Source: Micropterix aruncella
Lineage: Eukaryota > Arthropoda > Insecta > Lepidoptera > Micropterigidae
Direction: 5' to 3'
Assembly (NCBI GenBank): GCA_944548615.1
Contig: OX155980.1
Location: forward strand, 62,493,582-62,557,581
DNA: 64,000 nucleotides
Under the pieces are notes generated by a model. The model did no database searches. It was not told the origin of the DNA and was given only the letters and a program-made list of their open reading frames with translations. Position numbers and translations under genes: made by a program. Numbering within the stretch: position 1 is the stretch's first letter; each line of letters begins with the position of its first letter. Positions 23,401-38,979 of this stretch are shown here, one piece after another.

Positions 23401-26400
23401 AAGCACGAATTTTAATATTATACAAAACTGCTTATGGACATTGATATTACACTTACTTAGAATCAAGTTTTTAATAATGTATCCTCCACACATGACAGAA
23501 TTCGAAATAAACTGAATACCAACAAAAAAGTTTTTTAAATTGGCTATACTATTCGACACAGCCATATGCTATAAGTAGCAGATTGGCTATCCAAGGATTA
23601 GTGCGAGAAAATTCCTTCACAAATCGTGAAGTAGAGCAGTATATCGTTATTATTTGAAATCCGCTTGAAGATACTTATATCATCATGCTGGAAAAGGTAC
23701 ATAAATGGTTTATGACAGTTTTGTACTTCAAATAGTACGGATATTATCCAGTTTTGTATTCGATTGCATTCATCACAGGCATGGTTTGCTATAAATTCTA
23801 CCTGTCTCTGAAGGTAATGCTGACTATGTCTTATATTTTTAATCTGATGCGAGGTAAAACTGATAAGCCTAGCTCACTAGCTAAGGTGGCCTAATAATTA
23901 TCTTCATACTCGGTCGCACCATATTTTCGCGTAGCCTTTCTCGCACACTGACCTTACAAGGTTGAACTTGTTGACGCGTGCTTTGCGGCGCTTAAATGAC
24001 ATAACTCGATGGAACCAGATTTTAATATTTTTATCACCAGCCCTCGTCGGTTTAAATTAATTATTTATTTTTATATAATAGATAGTGCTTTACGCGACAT
24101 TGTATAGTTACTAGTTTATATATTTATTAATTTTGCTTTTCAAAGCATTATTTTTTCTGTAATTTTGATTAGTAATAACTAGTAATAAGTGACTAAACAA
24201 ATAAATAAATAAAATAAATTTATTATTGTTTCCTCCACCTCGTTTATTATATGTCAAAACCGAAGTATTATTGCTGTAACGACTTTCTGTAACTAATGCT
24301 AAGATATAACATGTAACGATATTACTGGAATAAATAAATGAAAATAATGATTACAATTTTATTTTTTTGGGAAAACGCGGTGAAAAAAATATATTTTTTT
24401 AAATATTTTAAACTTGTATTTTTGAATTAAATATCCAAAATTAAATGAATATCTTTCCTCTAAAATAGCGAGGTACGCAATTTAATAATTATAAACGAAT
24501 ATCATGTTTGACAGCAAAAAATATCGTCGTAATAAAGTACTCTTCTTACTCGTACTTGACAGTCTTTATTTAATTTCTATAATTCATGGTGTCTCATGGC
24601 GCTAAAAAATCCACGATCCGTTTTAGCAGATACAGATTTTTTGAGACAGATCTATTATTTTCTAGGAAACACGTAACTAGAAAAGGATGGCAAAAGGTCA
24701 CAGCGACACTGATAATCAGTCATTTAAGAATATAGTGGGGATTGTGATTCCTTTATCCTTATATCACAATTCTATCCCGTGGCATTATAAGTTAAGTCTT
24801 GCCTGAGAAATAAATAAAAAGCTAATTTCAACATTTTCATTACACTATTTATGTATATCTAATCTGTGATGAGAGCGTGTTGTCATAAATAGTTCAATGT
24901 CTTTTGCGCTTGCAATATTGTTGACATATTACTAGTATATTATGTGTTTTTTATAGGAACCCTCGATTTTTCAGAATTTAACTATATCAAAATTAGAAAA
25001 TTAATTCTAGGAAACACATCGCTGGATGAAGAGGAAGATATGGCAATCCAACCAGCATGCATTCGATCGAAATGACGTCAAATGAAGAGTATTTCCAGCT
25101 GCATAACACCTGGTTATGCACCGTCGATCTCACGTTGACCGACAAACATTTCATTAATTTGGGTGTGTACATCGGTCTACCGGCCGTGGCCCTAACCTAA
25201 TACCGCGCAACATTGACAGTGAACTGACGATTTGCATACGTCCAGATGCCATTATGTTAAAACTGATTTTTATGCAAATGCTTTCGGCGTTCTTCTTCTT
25301 TGACAGCTGCTCTCTCCTCGATTCGCCGGGATGTTTTCCTTGTCCTAAGTCAGGGACGTGCGTTAACTTTAAAGGTAATTAGGGGGGAGGGGGGAGTCAA
25401 CATTACTCCTGTGAAGCATTGCAGAGTGAAACTGCACAAATTAATATTTGCTCTTTAGTCAAATGTGGATGTTTACTGCTATTTCCTCCTGCTAAAAGGC
25501 GCACTTTTATATTGGACCCTGGCTATACTATTCGTAGGACATAGAGGACTATCTAGTTCTTACACAGGGAAAAAATATATTACAAGTTGCAATGGTGAAA
25601 CGTATATTGCTAGACTGTGTTGTACTCGTAAATCTGTGTATTACGCCATGTTTATGTAAGAAATCTACACATCATCAACTTTTAGTTTAGACGAATCACC
25701 TTTACACGTAATTTTATAATAGTATCACTATTGCACTGAATCCCAACGCATTGTAATGTGGAAAATATGCTACTGTAGGGCGAAATGTCTGAATCGTCCT
25801 CAGTAGTCCAGAAAAGACTGGTGCATCGGTCGTGCTCGTGCATGCGTGCTCGTGCATACGTCAAAATACAACGATAAAACAGACATAATGGTCGATAATG
25901 ACGACTCATAGGCGTAGTCGCAATAATCACATCTCTCTCCACTCATTGGTCGATAATGACGCCTCAATCGACAAGGATACAGCCATCATCCGCCATAGCA
26001 ACCTCGTATGAGCACCTATTATTTTTTTTGCAGCAAAAGCCAGGCATGTACATATAGCACGTTTAGCCATCGTCCATTCCACAACCCTTACAAATGGGGC
26101 GGCCGACTATCCCTCGTGACTGCATATGTTGGTTAATAGGCCCACTGTTTTCCTCGATTTATTTCCGAAAGTCACAGTCAGTAACTTGTTAATCGGGTTC
26201 CTTAATTGTCCTTTTTGCTCGCCTAAGGTTTATTCCTCGTAACCTGGGCTTTTTTCACTCTTTGGTTCTGTACCCTTCTGCCAGCCGCAAAGTGGACTCG
26301 CTATGTATTATATCCTTACCCTTAAATTTCATTTTTAATTTCCCGGACCACCAGCCGACGAGGAGGAAAAGTATTATGAACGCGAATTTTTGTTCGAGCT

Positions 26401-26454
26401 AAGGACGGACATATTTATTTTGAGCTACCCTGAGATCATAAAGACCATTTCCAA
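18956..26454. other. 7.5-kb stretch of intron 1 without a recognised gene
   Basis: I find no coding sequence or structural RNA that I can support. Contents include a GA-flanked GT microsatellite (about 20374-20453), a two-copy tandem of a 23-bp unit containing GTTGTATAACATACAAC (22038-22083), an AATA-repeat run near 24195, and two copies of TGGTCGATAATGACG at about 25889 and 25947. Many short open frames on both strands look random. Confidence 0.5.
20404..20438 (+). repeat. GT microsatellite between GA repeats
   Basis: This is a continuous GT run with a GA-rich run on each side (about 20374-20400 and 20438-20453). Confidence 0.9.
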
Positions 26455-26580
26455 AGAAAGTCTCTGTGCGTGTATGTGTGTGTGTGTATTCCTCCGCGAT
26501 ACCGCCCAAACGCTTAATCCGATCGTGCTAAAATTTGGCATGCAGTCATTATTTGGTCATAGAAAAGGCCAAAATCACGT
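26455..26580 (-). repeat. Dispersed repeat D, inverted copy
   Basis: The reverse complement contains GGATTAAGCGTTTGGGCG followed by CGCGGAGGAATACACACAC. It is homologous to 52665-52745 on the + strand. It is an interspersed non-coding repeat with a CA/CAGA-type simple tail. Confidence 0.6.
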
Positions 26581-27026
26581 TGTGAAATTTTATTTGTAAT
26601 ATCTCATACACAAGCTACCCTAATAATATTTAAATGTTAACATACATTTTAATCAAATATTAGCATTTCGGGTGGCGCGATTCAGATGGAACGGAACCCA
26701 ACCAGGTTTATCCGCCGAGAAGGCGCTCATCGATTTTCTTCATGAAATTTATATTCAGATAAATCAGTCCTTGGCTACCTGCCGGGAAAGTCTTGAGGTG
26801 ACACAAACGTTTTTCTTTATTTCTCCTGCAACCATTATTATGCATACAGTTTTCGCTTGGAAAATCGCACAGTTCAGATTTTTTTTATCTCTAACAAGTC
26901 CCATAGTTGGGCTTTCGGTACATCGGTGTAAACAGTTGTAGTACCATTACTCGTAATATCACCGCATCTGTAGTAACAATACTGCAGACTTACCATCACA
27001 ATAATCAAATGAATTAAATGTCCAAA

Positions 27027-27640
27027 TTAGGGTTGTTGCGAATATCAGCATCAGCATCAGCGGATTATCCGCATTGGTTTCAATATCAGCATCCGCATTA
27101 ATCAATGCTGATTTTATTGTTTGCTTAAATTCTGCTCGTGACATGACCTGTGAGGGCGGACCTTAGCTCTAGCCGCATGCGCATGCTGTCATCTCCGCCG
27201 GTAAGTGTTCCTAGCGAACAATTATTCAGCAGTGACGGAATTATATATAAGCCTTCCCGCAATCGACTGCAATCTGAAAAGGCAGCTCAGTTACTGTTTT
27301 TAAAATATAACTTATCTTTAATAAAATTTCAAGATGTGTGATCAACCGCCAATTTTATTTAATTTTTGTAAGTTACTTAATGGTTCTTTACCTATTCAAA
27401 ATGTAAGAAGATTTTTTTGATAATTAAAAGTCACAGAAGTACCTACTCGTATTATAACTGAATTTTCATTAAAATTACCTAATAATTTTATCCCTTTAAA
27501 TTACAATTTCATAGGTGTATATATTTTATTTAAATAATTCATTAAGGTCCGCATTAGCATCAGCTGATATTTGTATAAAAAAATCAGCATCAGTATCCGC
27601 TGATATTAAAAAAACCTGCACCAGCAACAAGTCTAACCAA
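27027..27640 (+). mobile_element. Deleted hAT element with transposase C-terminus
   Basis: The frame at 27150-27341 encodes S-S-P-P-V-S-V-P-S-E-Q-L-F-S-S, then K-A-A-Q-L-L-F-L-K-Y-N-L, the hAT dimerisation region near the transposase C-terminus. Flanks at 27027 (TTAGGGTTGTTGC) and 27640 (its imperfect inverse) could be terminal repeats. Repeated CAGCATCAGC/GCTGATAT words lie just inside both ends. Similar CCAAAT bases outside both ends may be a decayed target duplication. The remaining transposase is absent. Confidence 0.7.
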
Positions 27641-28403
<763 letters not shown>

Positions 28404-28428
28404 TTTTTTATTGAAAATTTTGTATTTT

Positions 28429-29128
28429 TATACACTTTAGGGTTTTTGGTTAGTAAAAGGGATAGAGTTGAGTACCTTAGCCGAACGTTTCGGAGCCCGT
28501 GGCTCCTTCCTCAGCGGCGAGAAGAATACTGGCATCCGCTGCTGTCACCAACGGCTACCCGCTTTTCTTCTGTGGTACTGGGAGAATGGTGATTTGGCGG
28601 GATGATAATGTGAATTTAAATTAAAATGGTTTAATTTTGAATTTAAAAAAATACATATTTTTTTAAAATTTTATTAACAAAATATATTTAAAATAGTTGT
28701 AGCGCATGTGTGTTAAAAGTGTTTGAACTACATATGTGTGGGGAGGTGAGTGTGTGTGAGTATGTGTGTTGGATTGTGTGGGTGTGTGTATGCGACACAC
28801 ATACTCACACACACTCACCTCCCCACACATATGTAGTTCAAACACTTTTAACACACATGCGCTACAACTATTTTAAATATATTTTGTTAATAAAATTTTT
28901 AAAAAATATGTATTTTTTTAAATTCAAAATTAAACCATTTTAATTTAAATTCACATTATCATCCCGCCAAATCACCATTCTCCCAGTACCACAGAAGAAA
29001 AGCGGGTAGCCGTTGGTGACAGCAGCGGATGCCAGTATTCTTCTCGCCGCTGAGGAAGGAGCCACGGGCTCCGAAACGTTCGGCTAAGGTACTCAACTCT
29101 ATCCCTTTTACTAACCAAAAACCCTAAA

Positions 29129-29135
<7 letters not shown>
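28429..29135. repeat. Near-perfect 707-bp palindrome
   Basis: Arms 28429-28769 and 28795-29135 (341 bp each) are inverted copies with at most a very few mismatches (one seen, near 28670/28894). The spacer is 25 nt and GT-rich. Inner ends carry GT/CA-rich tracts. Outer parts contain a GGAGCC-ACG-GGCTCC hairpin and a CCGAAACGTTCGG motif. AT microsatellites lie on both sides. It is either a recent inverted duplication or foldback element, or an assembly artefact. Confidence 0.9.

Positions 29136-29220
<85 letters not shown>
29131..29220. repeat. AT microsatellite
   Basis: An AT dinucleotide run that merges with the right end of the palindrome. Confidence 0.95.
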
Positions 29221-29222
<2 letters not shown>

Positions 29223-29945
29223 CAGACCTTTTCTTTTTTTGTCAAGTAGTTATTGTTCTGATTTTGATTTTAATACTTTATTTGACGATTATTTTTATCT
29301 ATTATATTGAAGTTAGTTTAATATAGTTAATTTGTTAGCTGTAACTATTCAAAACTGATTTCTTGTCTTTTTACTCTTCGATAGGCTATATTTTCAATGT
29401 GTTTTAATTCTTTTTTGTTTCTTTTGGTTTTAGATTACATACTCTCTTCATGAAATTGAATTTGTAATTCAAATGTTTACGTTTAAGAATTTAATATTTC
29501 AATTCCGGATGTTCCAATTTCTAAGGTTTTTTGAAATTTCTACGCCCAGATTGGTAAATGATAATAATAAATTGATTTGGTTTGATTCAATTATTGATAT
29601 TTGTGTCTTTTATGATCCATAATATTCTTTATATATAAATTCTATTCTTCAAATTGTATAGCATTCTGATATTAATTTTTTTTTTTTTGATATTTCGCTA
29701 TTTTGCATAAGGACTCATGATATGTAATTCTGCCACAAAAAAAATAATAATAAAGTTATGGTGTTAAAATGCCATTTTTGCCTTTTTTGATAACACTTCG
29801 TTTTGGTCCATAAACCTAATCACCCTCACAAGTGCAGGCCGCACACAAGCGACAGGGCAAAGAGCCTGTCGCTACCATAAAGTTGATATAACGAGAGAAG
29901 ACCGCATCAAATCGCTTATTAATTGAATGTGTATATTAATAGAAT
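29221..29945. other. AT/T-rich spacer, no gene
   Basis: T-rich sequence with no recognisable feature. Confidence 0.5.
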
Positions 29946-30142
29946 AGCGTCCGTAGCCCCGTTGACGCCGGTTCTCCTCGTTGTTACCGAAGTTAAGCAG
30001 CGGTGCGCGCGGTCAATACTGGGATGGGTGACCGCCTGAGTGTTTGACTGCGTGATGCTAGAAATGCCCACCTAGAAGATGGTGCAAATAGGCAACAAGG
30101 CGGGTTCCACGATAGGGCATATGCCTTGTGGGTAAAAAAAAA
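29946..30142 (+). ncRNA. 5S rRNA-derived SINE-like copy
   Basis: Positions 29946-30045 resemble 5S rRNA, including the CCGAAGTTAAGCA block (internal box A region) and GATGGGTGACCGCCTG (intermediate element and box C region). Several substitutions fall elsewhere, and the 3' end is not a normal 5S end. About 85 bp of unrelated sequence follow, ending in an A run at 30134-30142. That layout (5S-like head, body, A tail) fits a 5S-derived SINE better than a functional 5S gene. A 5S pseudogene is the alternative. Confidence 0.7.
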
Positions 30143-30379
30143 GTAATGTCGATAAGGCTTTAGACTAGGTCGAAACTTAGGCAGTTCTAGAGTCCGTACA
30201 ACGTTGCCAAGATTATCACGACATCCAAGTCTTAAGGTTTTTATATCAAGCTGCAACGATGAACGTCTAATTATACGACCACGAAACCAAAGCGATCCAA
30301 TTGAAGAAAGATGTGAAAGAATGGGTGATCATTTCCCGAAACTGTTCACTAATGTCTAAGTGGATGTCTTTAACGTGGA

Positions 30380-31060
30380 TTAACGGATTAAAATAGATTA
30401 ACGGGGGACACATCTTGCATCTAAAGTTTGCAGACATTATCGTCACCATGGCAGAGACACATAAGGAACTCAAGAAAGTGCTCAGCGACCTCAACGAGTT
30501 ATCCCAACGAGTAGGTCTCAGGATAAATAAATTTGAAACAAAAGTTATGCTTATTGCTATGTCGACCCGATGATACTGGTGGCCGAAGTCGTGGAGGAGT
30601 ACCTACGTCTACACAGGAGAGAACATCTAGCACGGTATACTAATGGAGTGGGCAAGAACTCCGCCACATCTTTAAATCTGATTTACCGCAATGCATGAAG
30701 ACCAAGGTATACCAGTACGGCGACGTACGGTGCGAAAACTTGGACAAATTTATAGTTGGACATAGAGCTATTGAAAAAGCTATGCTTAAAATGTATCTAC
30801 GGGATATGGACGTAGAAATGCGCCAAAGAAAAGAAGCAATGGACACAGCTCAGACGATATGCAAACTGAAACGGTAGTATGAGACGGGGACGGTCGCACA
30901 TGCCGAAGAATCGACGACCGTTGGGGACGAAGGGTCCGAATAGAGTCTGACTACGTAAGAAAGATAGCAAGAACCGACTGGAAGTGAAAGACGGAGGACC
31001 GTTGAGTGTGGCGAACCTTATAATAAGAGAGGAATATATCTAACTGATGAGGTACATAGG
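30380..31060 (+). pseudogene. RTE-type LINE reverse transcriptase remnant
   Basis: The frame at about 30399-30572 encodes L-H-L-K-F-A-D-I-I-V followed by E-L-K-K-V-L-S-D-L-N-E-L-S, the catalytic region of RTE LINEs. The expected F-A-D-D has become F-A-D-I, which removes a metal-binding Asp. Downstream pieces at about 30645-30880 (a C-M-K-T-K-V-Y block and a Lys/Arg-rich helix) and 30900-31050 match the C-terminal part in shifted frames. The copy is clearly dead. Confidence 0.7.
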
Positions 31061-32849
31061 CTGATAAGTAATATGAAGAGGGACATAATTTAAACCTGCG
31101 CATACCTGCGATGTAAACGGACTTCTCTAGTAAAACAATCTCTACAAGCAGCTACAAGAAGAAAGAGTGCCAGCTCTCAGCATCCGACTTCGTGAATTAC
31201 AGCTAGGCGAAGACTAGATTACCGCAACCCTGCTCATCTATGGGCTTATTTCACGGCTTGTCTCTACGATAGTTTTAGTAGCGGAGTGTGCCATAGCGCG
31301 AAGGGGAAAAGTATCGCTGAAACGACGCATGCGCAGGTGCCTTGACACCTGCTGCCACATGTTCGCTTCTGATACAATTTCAACTCTGAACATGGGATAT
31401 TCGGAAATTTATCTCCGGTCAAATATTATGAACTCGGGGCTTGTGTGCAGCTGTGCAGATTTTATAAAAACTTAACAAATGATACCACGCCAAAACAGAG
31501 AAGCGTCCATTGGGGATACACAGAATTTCCAAGCGAAAAGTCATTTTAATTTTGCTTTTGCATAACTGACCTAGATAACTGATTTGCATAAGGCCTAGTG
31601 ATAGGCAAAAAAATAATAATATAACATCATAATATAGAGACAGAAAATTTCAAAAACATTAATTATTCTCATAATCAACATAAGGAACACTCTTAATAAA
31701 TTAAAACCTTTCGAAGCTCAGTATTTTTACTAAATAAAATTCGGCAGAAAATCGTTTGATTGATTTTAGCAAGTATATATTTTTATGATGAATTTAACTT
31801 AAATATATTATTTTTTTATATCTTCATCCTGTTTAGAAGATTTATCTGTTTATTGACATGACATTGACGCTATGATTATGCCATTTCAACAATCAATATC
31901 TGAAAATCATTATATTCATTTTCGGTCGTTCAATCGATGAAATAATTTGAACATTAATAAATAAAACTTTAGTCACATGAAAATGTGGACCTATATCTAA
32001 CTGTTTGTATGGCTTTGATAGTTAAAACATTTGTAAATATACCGTTTATTATGATTATGCAATGTAACTTTTGATGTAGTGTCTTTAAGGTTACTCAGTA
32101 ATGTTTTTGTTTTGGTCATTCCATTTGAAAAATTCCTCTATATGCACTTTCATTATAAATCATTGGAATGAATAATAAATGATGATGATGATACCCCAGT
32201 TGCGTTTGTCTGGAATGTGGAAATGAAATTTCCCGAAAAAGTAACAAGTGCCCACAGAAATCTTGCAATGGATACAAGGAATATGCACATCTTAAATTGC
32301 TCTTCAGTCCGGTAAAATGTTTTTTTTTAAAAATTAATAGAGGAAAATGACATCTAGGTAATTGCATCACCATTATCATTACAGTGTTTTTCTTGCAGAC
32401 TGCTTACGTTATGTTTTTGAAATTCGTTTTCAGAATATTAATCAGTGATTACCTGATGTTAAACAATTTCAGCGATTGATATGAAATAATTACAAGACCA
32501 TCGGAATCTTTATTTTATATTATTTTATAATAACACTGATGAAACTCAGTCGACTCACGGACATCTGTTAAAATCGCTGTACTTCGGTTTAGTGTCAATT
32601 TACTCGGTCAACGTCAGGGTTGCTAAAAATATAGAAGATCCTACATTTTATTATTTATTTTCGTTTATTTATTTTTTTTACCAAGCAATATAAAACGCAT
32701 TATATTATAAAACTTCAAAAAAAGGAAGATGTTATCAATTCGGTTGTATCTTTTTTAAATGTTTTTTACCTCAGAACTCTCTTATTTATGAACCGATTTG
32801 AAAAATTTTTTTTTTATTCGATAGGATATACATGCAGATTGGTCCTATT
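31061..32849. other. Intronic spacer, no gene
   Basis: No coding frame or RNA gene is supported. A GC-richer patch lies at 31150-31380, with AT-rich sequence beyond. Confidence 0.5.
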
Positions 32850-33100
32850 TTTATCAAAATCCTGTTCTGATGATGGGATCCATGAGGAATTGAGGGACCT
32901 CCTCAAATAATATCATATGAAGTTGAAAATGTACATGTTGGTTCAGTTCCGATGACAATACATTTTTTTTATGGTAAGCATGACCTGATTCTTCATCTAG
33001 GTTTGGCTCCCGACGAGGGGACTCCTCAACGGTCAACAGCACAGACACCAAATTTTGTATACGCATTAAATTATGATTCTAAGTTTCACTATAAAATGGC
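32850..33100 (-). repeat. Dispersed repeat C, inverted copy
   Basis: It contains the reverse complement of the repeat C blocks at 18560-18690 in matching order: the GGTTTGGCTCCCGACGAGG side at about 33000, GACTCCTCAACGGTCAACAG at 33020 and the CATGACCTGATT block near 32980. Confidence 0.6.
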
Positions 33101-33547
33101 GGCTGCGCTTATAAAATAAATTGACGTCGGTTTTTTTTGTTGAAATTATGTATTATTATTATTGTACAAGTTGTACAAGTACAATTATTGTATAAGTAAC
33201 ATGAAAAATTAATAAAATTCTAAATTCTTACTACATGCTGAAGCGGTTTATAATATTTTATACTTGATACGGTCGATATAATTGTTCTCTTAGGTCGTGA
33301 ATGAAATCTACTAATATTTTAGGCATAATATTCATTTGGAATACATTTTAGTGGACAAAAATGTATGAAACCTACCCGCTAACATTCATGATTTTTATCT
33401 TAAACATTGCACTTCCGTATCTTTTCCTCCGACTTTTTGTCTACTTGCTCATATCCTATTGTTCACTCAAATTGCACTAAGGTAAATAAAATTAACAGTC
33501 TTTTTCAGTCGAATATCCGTAAACTGTGACCATAGAGGTGTTTACTG

Positions 33548-34217
33548 ACACTTTACTAATAGTAGTAGTAGTAGTAGTAGTAGTAGATGGAGTGGGGGGC
33601 TTGTTTCCAGCCCTTGATGTCACCTAGATCTGTAAGGTCTTTTGTAACAACCCACTGTGTGGTTAGGTCAATGGTCAGCTAGTAGCCCGGTACTTCTTAC
33701 CAGTCCAAGTAGGTCACTGACCTTCAAGTTGGGCAGGTCGCTGGGTTCGAGAAAGGCTCGTCCCAGTAAACTGTGTCTTTTGGCGGCGAGCCCTGGACAG
33801 CGGCCAACAATGTGTATGCTGTCTTCAGGTTCCTCGCCACATATTCGGCAATCCTTGCTCTCAGTCAAGCCAAGGTTGAATAGATGAGCTCTAAGGGTCG
33901 TGTGTCCGGTGAGGAGACCGATAGTGGTTCTAAGTTTCTTCTTGCTCATGTCAAGTAGGGCCTTGGTTTTCTTCTGTAGTGGTTGCTCCATCATGGCTTT
34001 TGCCTGGCGACATCCCTGACTCTGTTTCCAGGAAGCCCTATGTTCCTGCTCCAAGCAGTCCCTGATGATTTTCTTACCTGTAGCGAAGGGGACCCCTACA
34101 GCTGGCTCCACTGGGCAATCCAGTGTGCCCAGTTTTGCCAGTCTGTCGGCCTCTTCGTTTCCGGGTATGCCTTGGTGACCCGGTATCCATATTAGGGTGA
34201 TAACACTTTACTAATAG
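33548..34217 (-). mobile_element. 5'-truncated LINE with 15-bp target duplication
   Basis: On the minus strand the frame from about 34200 down to 33668 encodes the end of an RNase H domain (W-I-P-G-H-Q-G-I-P-G-N-E-E-A-D). A C-terminal zinc-knuckle region follows (C-R-I-C-G-x-x-x-E-D-S-I-H-I-V-G-R-C). The order RNase H then knuckle fits I/R1/Jockey-like LINEs. The 3' end is a TAG repeat on the + strand at about 33560-33586. The 15-mer ACACTTTACTAATAG flanks the insertion at 33548-33562 and 34203-34217, so both insertion boundaries are known. The frame is open to the stop, suggesting a fairly young insertion. Confidence 0.85.
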
Positions 34218-34497
34218 CATATTGTACAAATTCTTTGTTGTAAATCTGCCAAATTCGCATCATTCTATCGATCTAACATCAGTGATTTGTTATTTTATAT
34301 CTAGGACCTTTTATTCCAGTGCGTTTTATTTTCGCAGCCCTTAATATCTGCTTCGTGTCAGAGTCTCAGGTTTACGATGGTTTTTTGCGCATTTCTTTTT
34401 AAGTTTTCGCGCCATATGGCAGCCGAGCCGCACGCGCTCAAGGCGCACCCAACATACCGTACCATCTCCCCCCGTCATCTCGGCGTTTGCATAACAT

Positions 34498-34716
34498 ATG
34501 GCCGATGTGAAAAAGCAACAAAAAAACATTTTTTTGAACGACGACGAAAGTAGCCCACTTGCTAAACTTGATCCTGTGTTGGATGATCTTGTGTCTCGGC
34601 CCTACGTAGCCATTCCTGGGCTCGATCTACTTACACACATACACACAAAAGTTTTTCGCGAATATTTCGAATGCGGTGAGAAAATTGGCAAAGTGAAAAA
34701 TTGTTTATTATTCTGA
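34498..34716 (+). CDS. Hypothetical 72-codon ORF
   Basis: ATG at 34498 follows a short CpG-richer segment (34400-34490). It encodes M-A-D-V-K-K-Q-Q-K-N and then an acidic, Leu/Pro-containing stretch without a known domain, ending at TGA 34714-34716. The composition is more protein-like than most frames here, but I do not recognise it. No splice signals or neighbours support a gene. It could be part of an old element or chance. Confidence 0.2.
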   Translation: MADVKKQQKNIFLNDDESSPLAKLDPVLDDLVSRPYVAIPGLDLLTHIHTKVFREYFECGEKIGKVKNCLLF

Positions 34717-34904
34717 AAGCCCATAAAATTACCTGTTGTTAGTCTTGTTCCGATCGGGCGATTAGATACTAATAAATTCGACCATTCAGTTGAAATACGA
34801 ATAATTTACTAATAGGAAGATTATTCATTAGACCTTTTTTTTAATATAGCTACTTGCCCAAGGCCCTTGACATCTTCCGCTAGGACGACGTTAGCAGGGC
34901 TTCA

Positions 34905-35085
34905 CGTGAGCCGGGTCCATTGACCCGGCTTACTGCGTGTAGCTTCGCAGGGATTCGAGATACCTGCCCTGCGCCCTGGGGCAGGTATCTCGTGAGGCGC
35001 CCGTTAATACGGGCGCCTCACGAGATACCTGCTGAGATCGCTGGCCGTACGCTAATTTAGCAGACTTTGCGGGTACGGCCCAAAA
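34905..35085. repeat. Cluster of nested hairpins
   Basis: A perfect 23-bp inverted repeat (34981-35003 and 35010-35032) has a 6-nt loop. The block CGAGATACCTGC occurs three times in alternating orientation (about 34957, 34980 and 35021), so two competing stems are possible. Further inverted pairs are AGCCGGGT/ACCCGGCT at 34908-34929 and GGCCGTAC/GTACGGCC at about 35041-35080. No coding frame is present. It may be a small non-autonomous element or a structured RNA; the class is not known. Confidence 0.75.
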
Positions 35086-35577
35086 AATTTGTACCTATTT
35101 AAGGTTGGATTCTAAACTCAATGTCGCTCACTGAAGTGAAGAAAAGAATCTGCTTCGGCCTCAAGATCTCACTGTTCCGATTTCAAGATCTCACTATTCT
35201 GGACATAATACTCGCTCACTGATTTCCTCGAGGGTTTGCATGTTACTATTTAGTATAATCTTTTATTCATCTTTTGTGTGGGATGCTTCCCCTTTTATGT
35301 GGGAATAAAGTAAATTTGAAACTTTACGAAAAACTTTCAAATATGATTATATATTGAAATAAAGCTTTAAAAATAACGAAAACGTGAAATAGTTATATTA
35401 AATTCAATTATATTACTTTATAATTTTAACTTTACAAAGCGCGTGTATTCGATTTGTTTATTCCCTAAAGAAGTTTGATCACATTTTGTAGGCAAGTGGA
35501 GTGACTCCCCCATTAAGATGTTATTATATTTACAAGAGTTCAATTGATGATATTGACAAGAGTTCATAACATAAGAT

Positions 35578-38711
<3,134 letters not shown>

Positions 38712-38815
38712 GTGGTATCTACACGTTGTGTTAGGTAGTAAAGTACTAGTTGTCAAAACGTAGGTACTATGACATTGAGCTATCTAATACGCTATATAGT
38801 CAATGGTATTACCCA
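38712..38815 (+). repeat. Dispersed repeat G, copy 1
   Basis: It is homologous in the same orientation to 41929-42020: TACACGTTG, then TAGTAAA, then TGTCAAA.CGTAG.TA, then ATCTAATACG.TATAT. The two copies bracket the family A array and a LINE piece. Confidence 0.5.
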
Positions 38816-38979
38816 CGGATTGAAACAACGGACAACATAATCAGTTTTACTTTCAAGCGAATATTTGGCGTAAGGCGCCACGAAGCGCTCTTCAAATCTC
38901 CTATCGCTCATAGGTGCCAGTACACAGCAGTAGCATGTTAGGACCAAAACTGATTTCCGTCGTGCGTGCGTCGTCGTTC

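Noticed and set aside
28663..28943. Two open frames on opposite strands that share the same N-terminal residues
   Set aside because: They are the two arms of the palindrome read from each side, not genes.
29040..29090. Hammerhead-ribozyme-like core (CTGAGGA, a GGAGCC/GGCTCC stem, GAAAC) in the palindrome arm
   Set aside because: Core words are present, but there is an extra base before stem II, and I find no pairing for stems I and III or a valid cleavage triplet.
29946..30050. Functional 5S rRNA gene
   Set aside because: There are several substitutions, the 5' and 3' ends do not pair as in 5S rRNA, and an unrelated body with an A tail follows.
33657..33887. Open frame on the + strand opposite the LINE
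   Set aside because: The minus-strand frame carries the RNase H and zinc-knuckle motifs; the + frame is its shadow.
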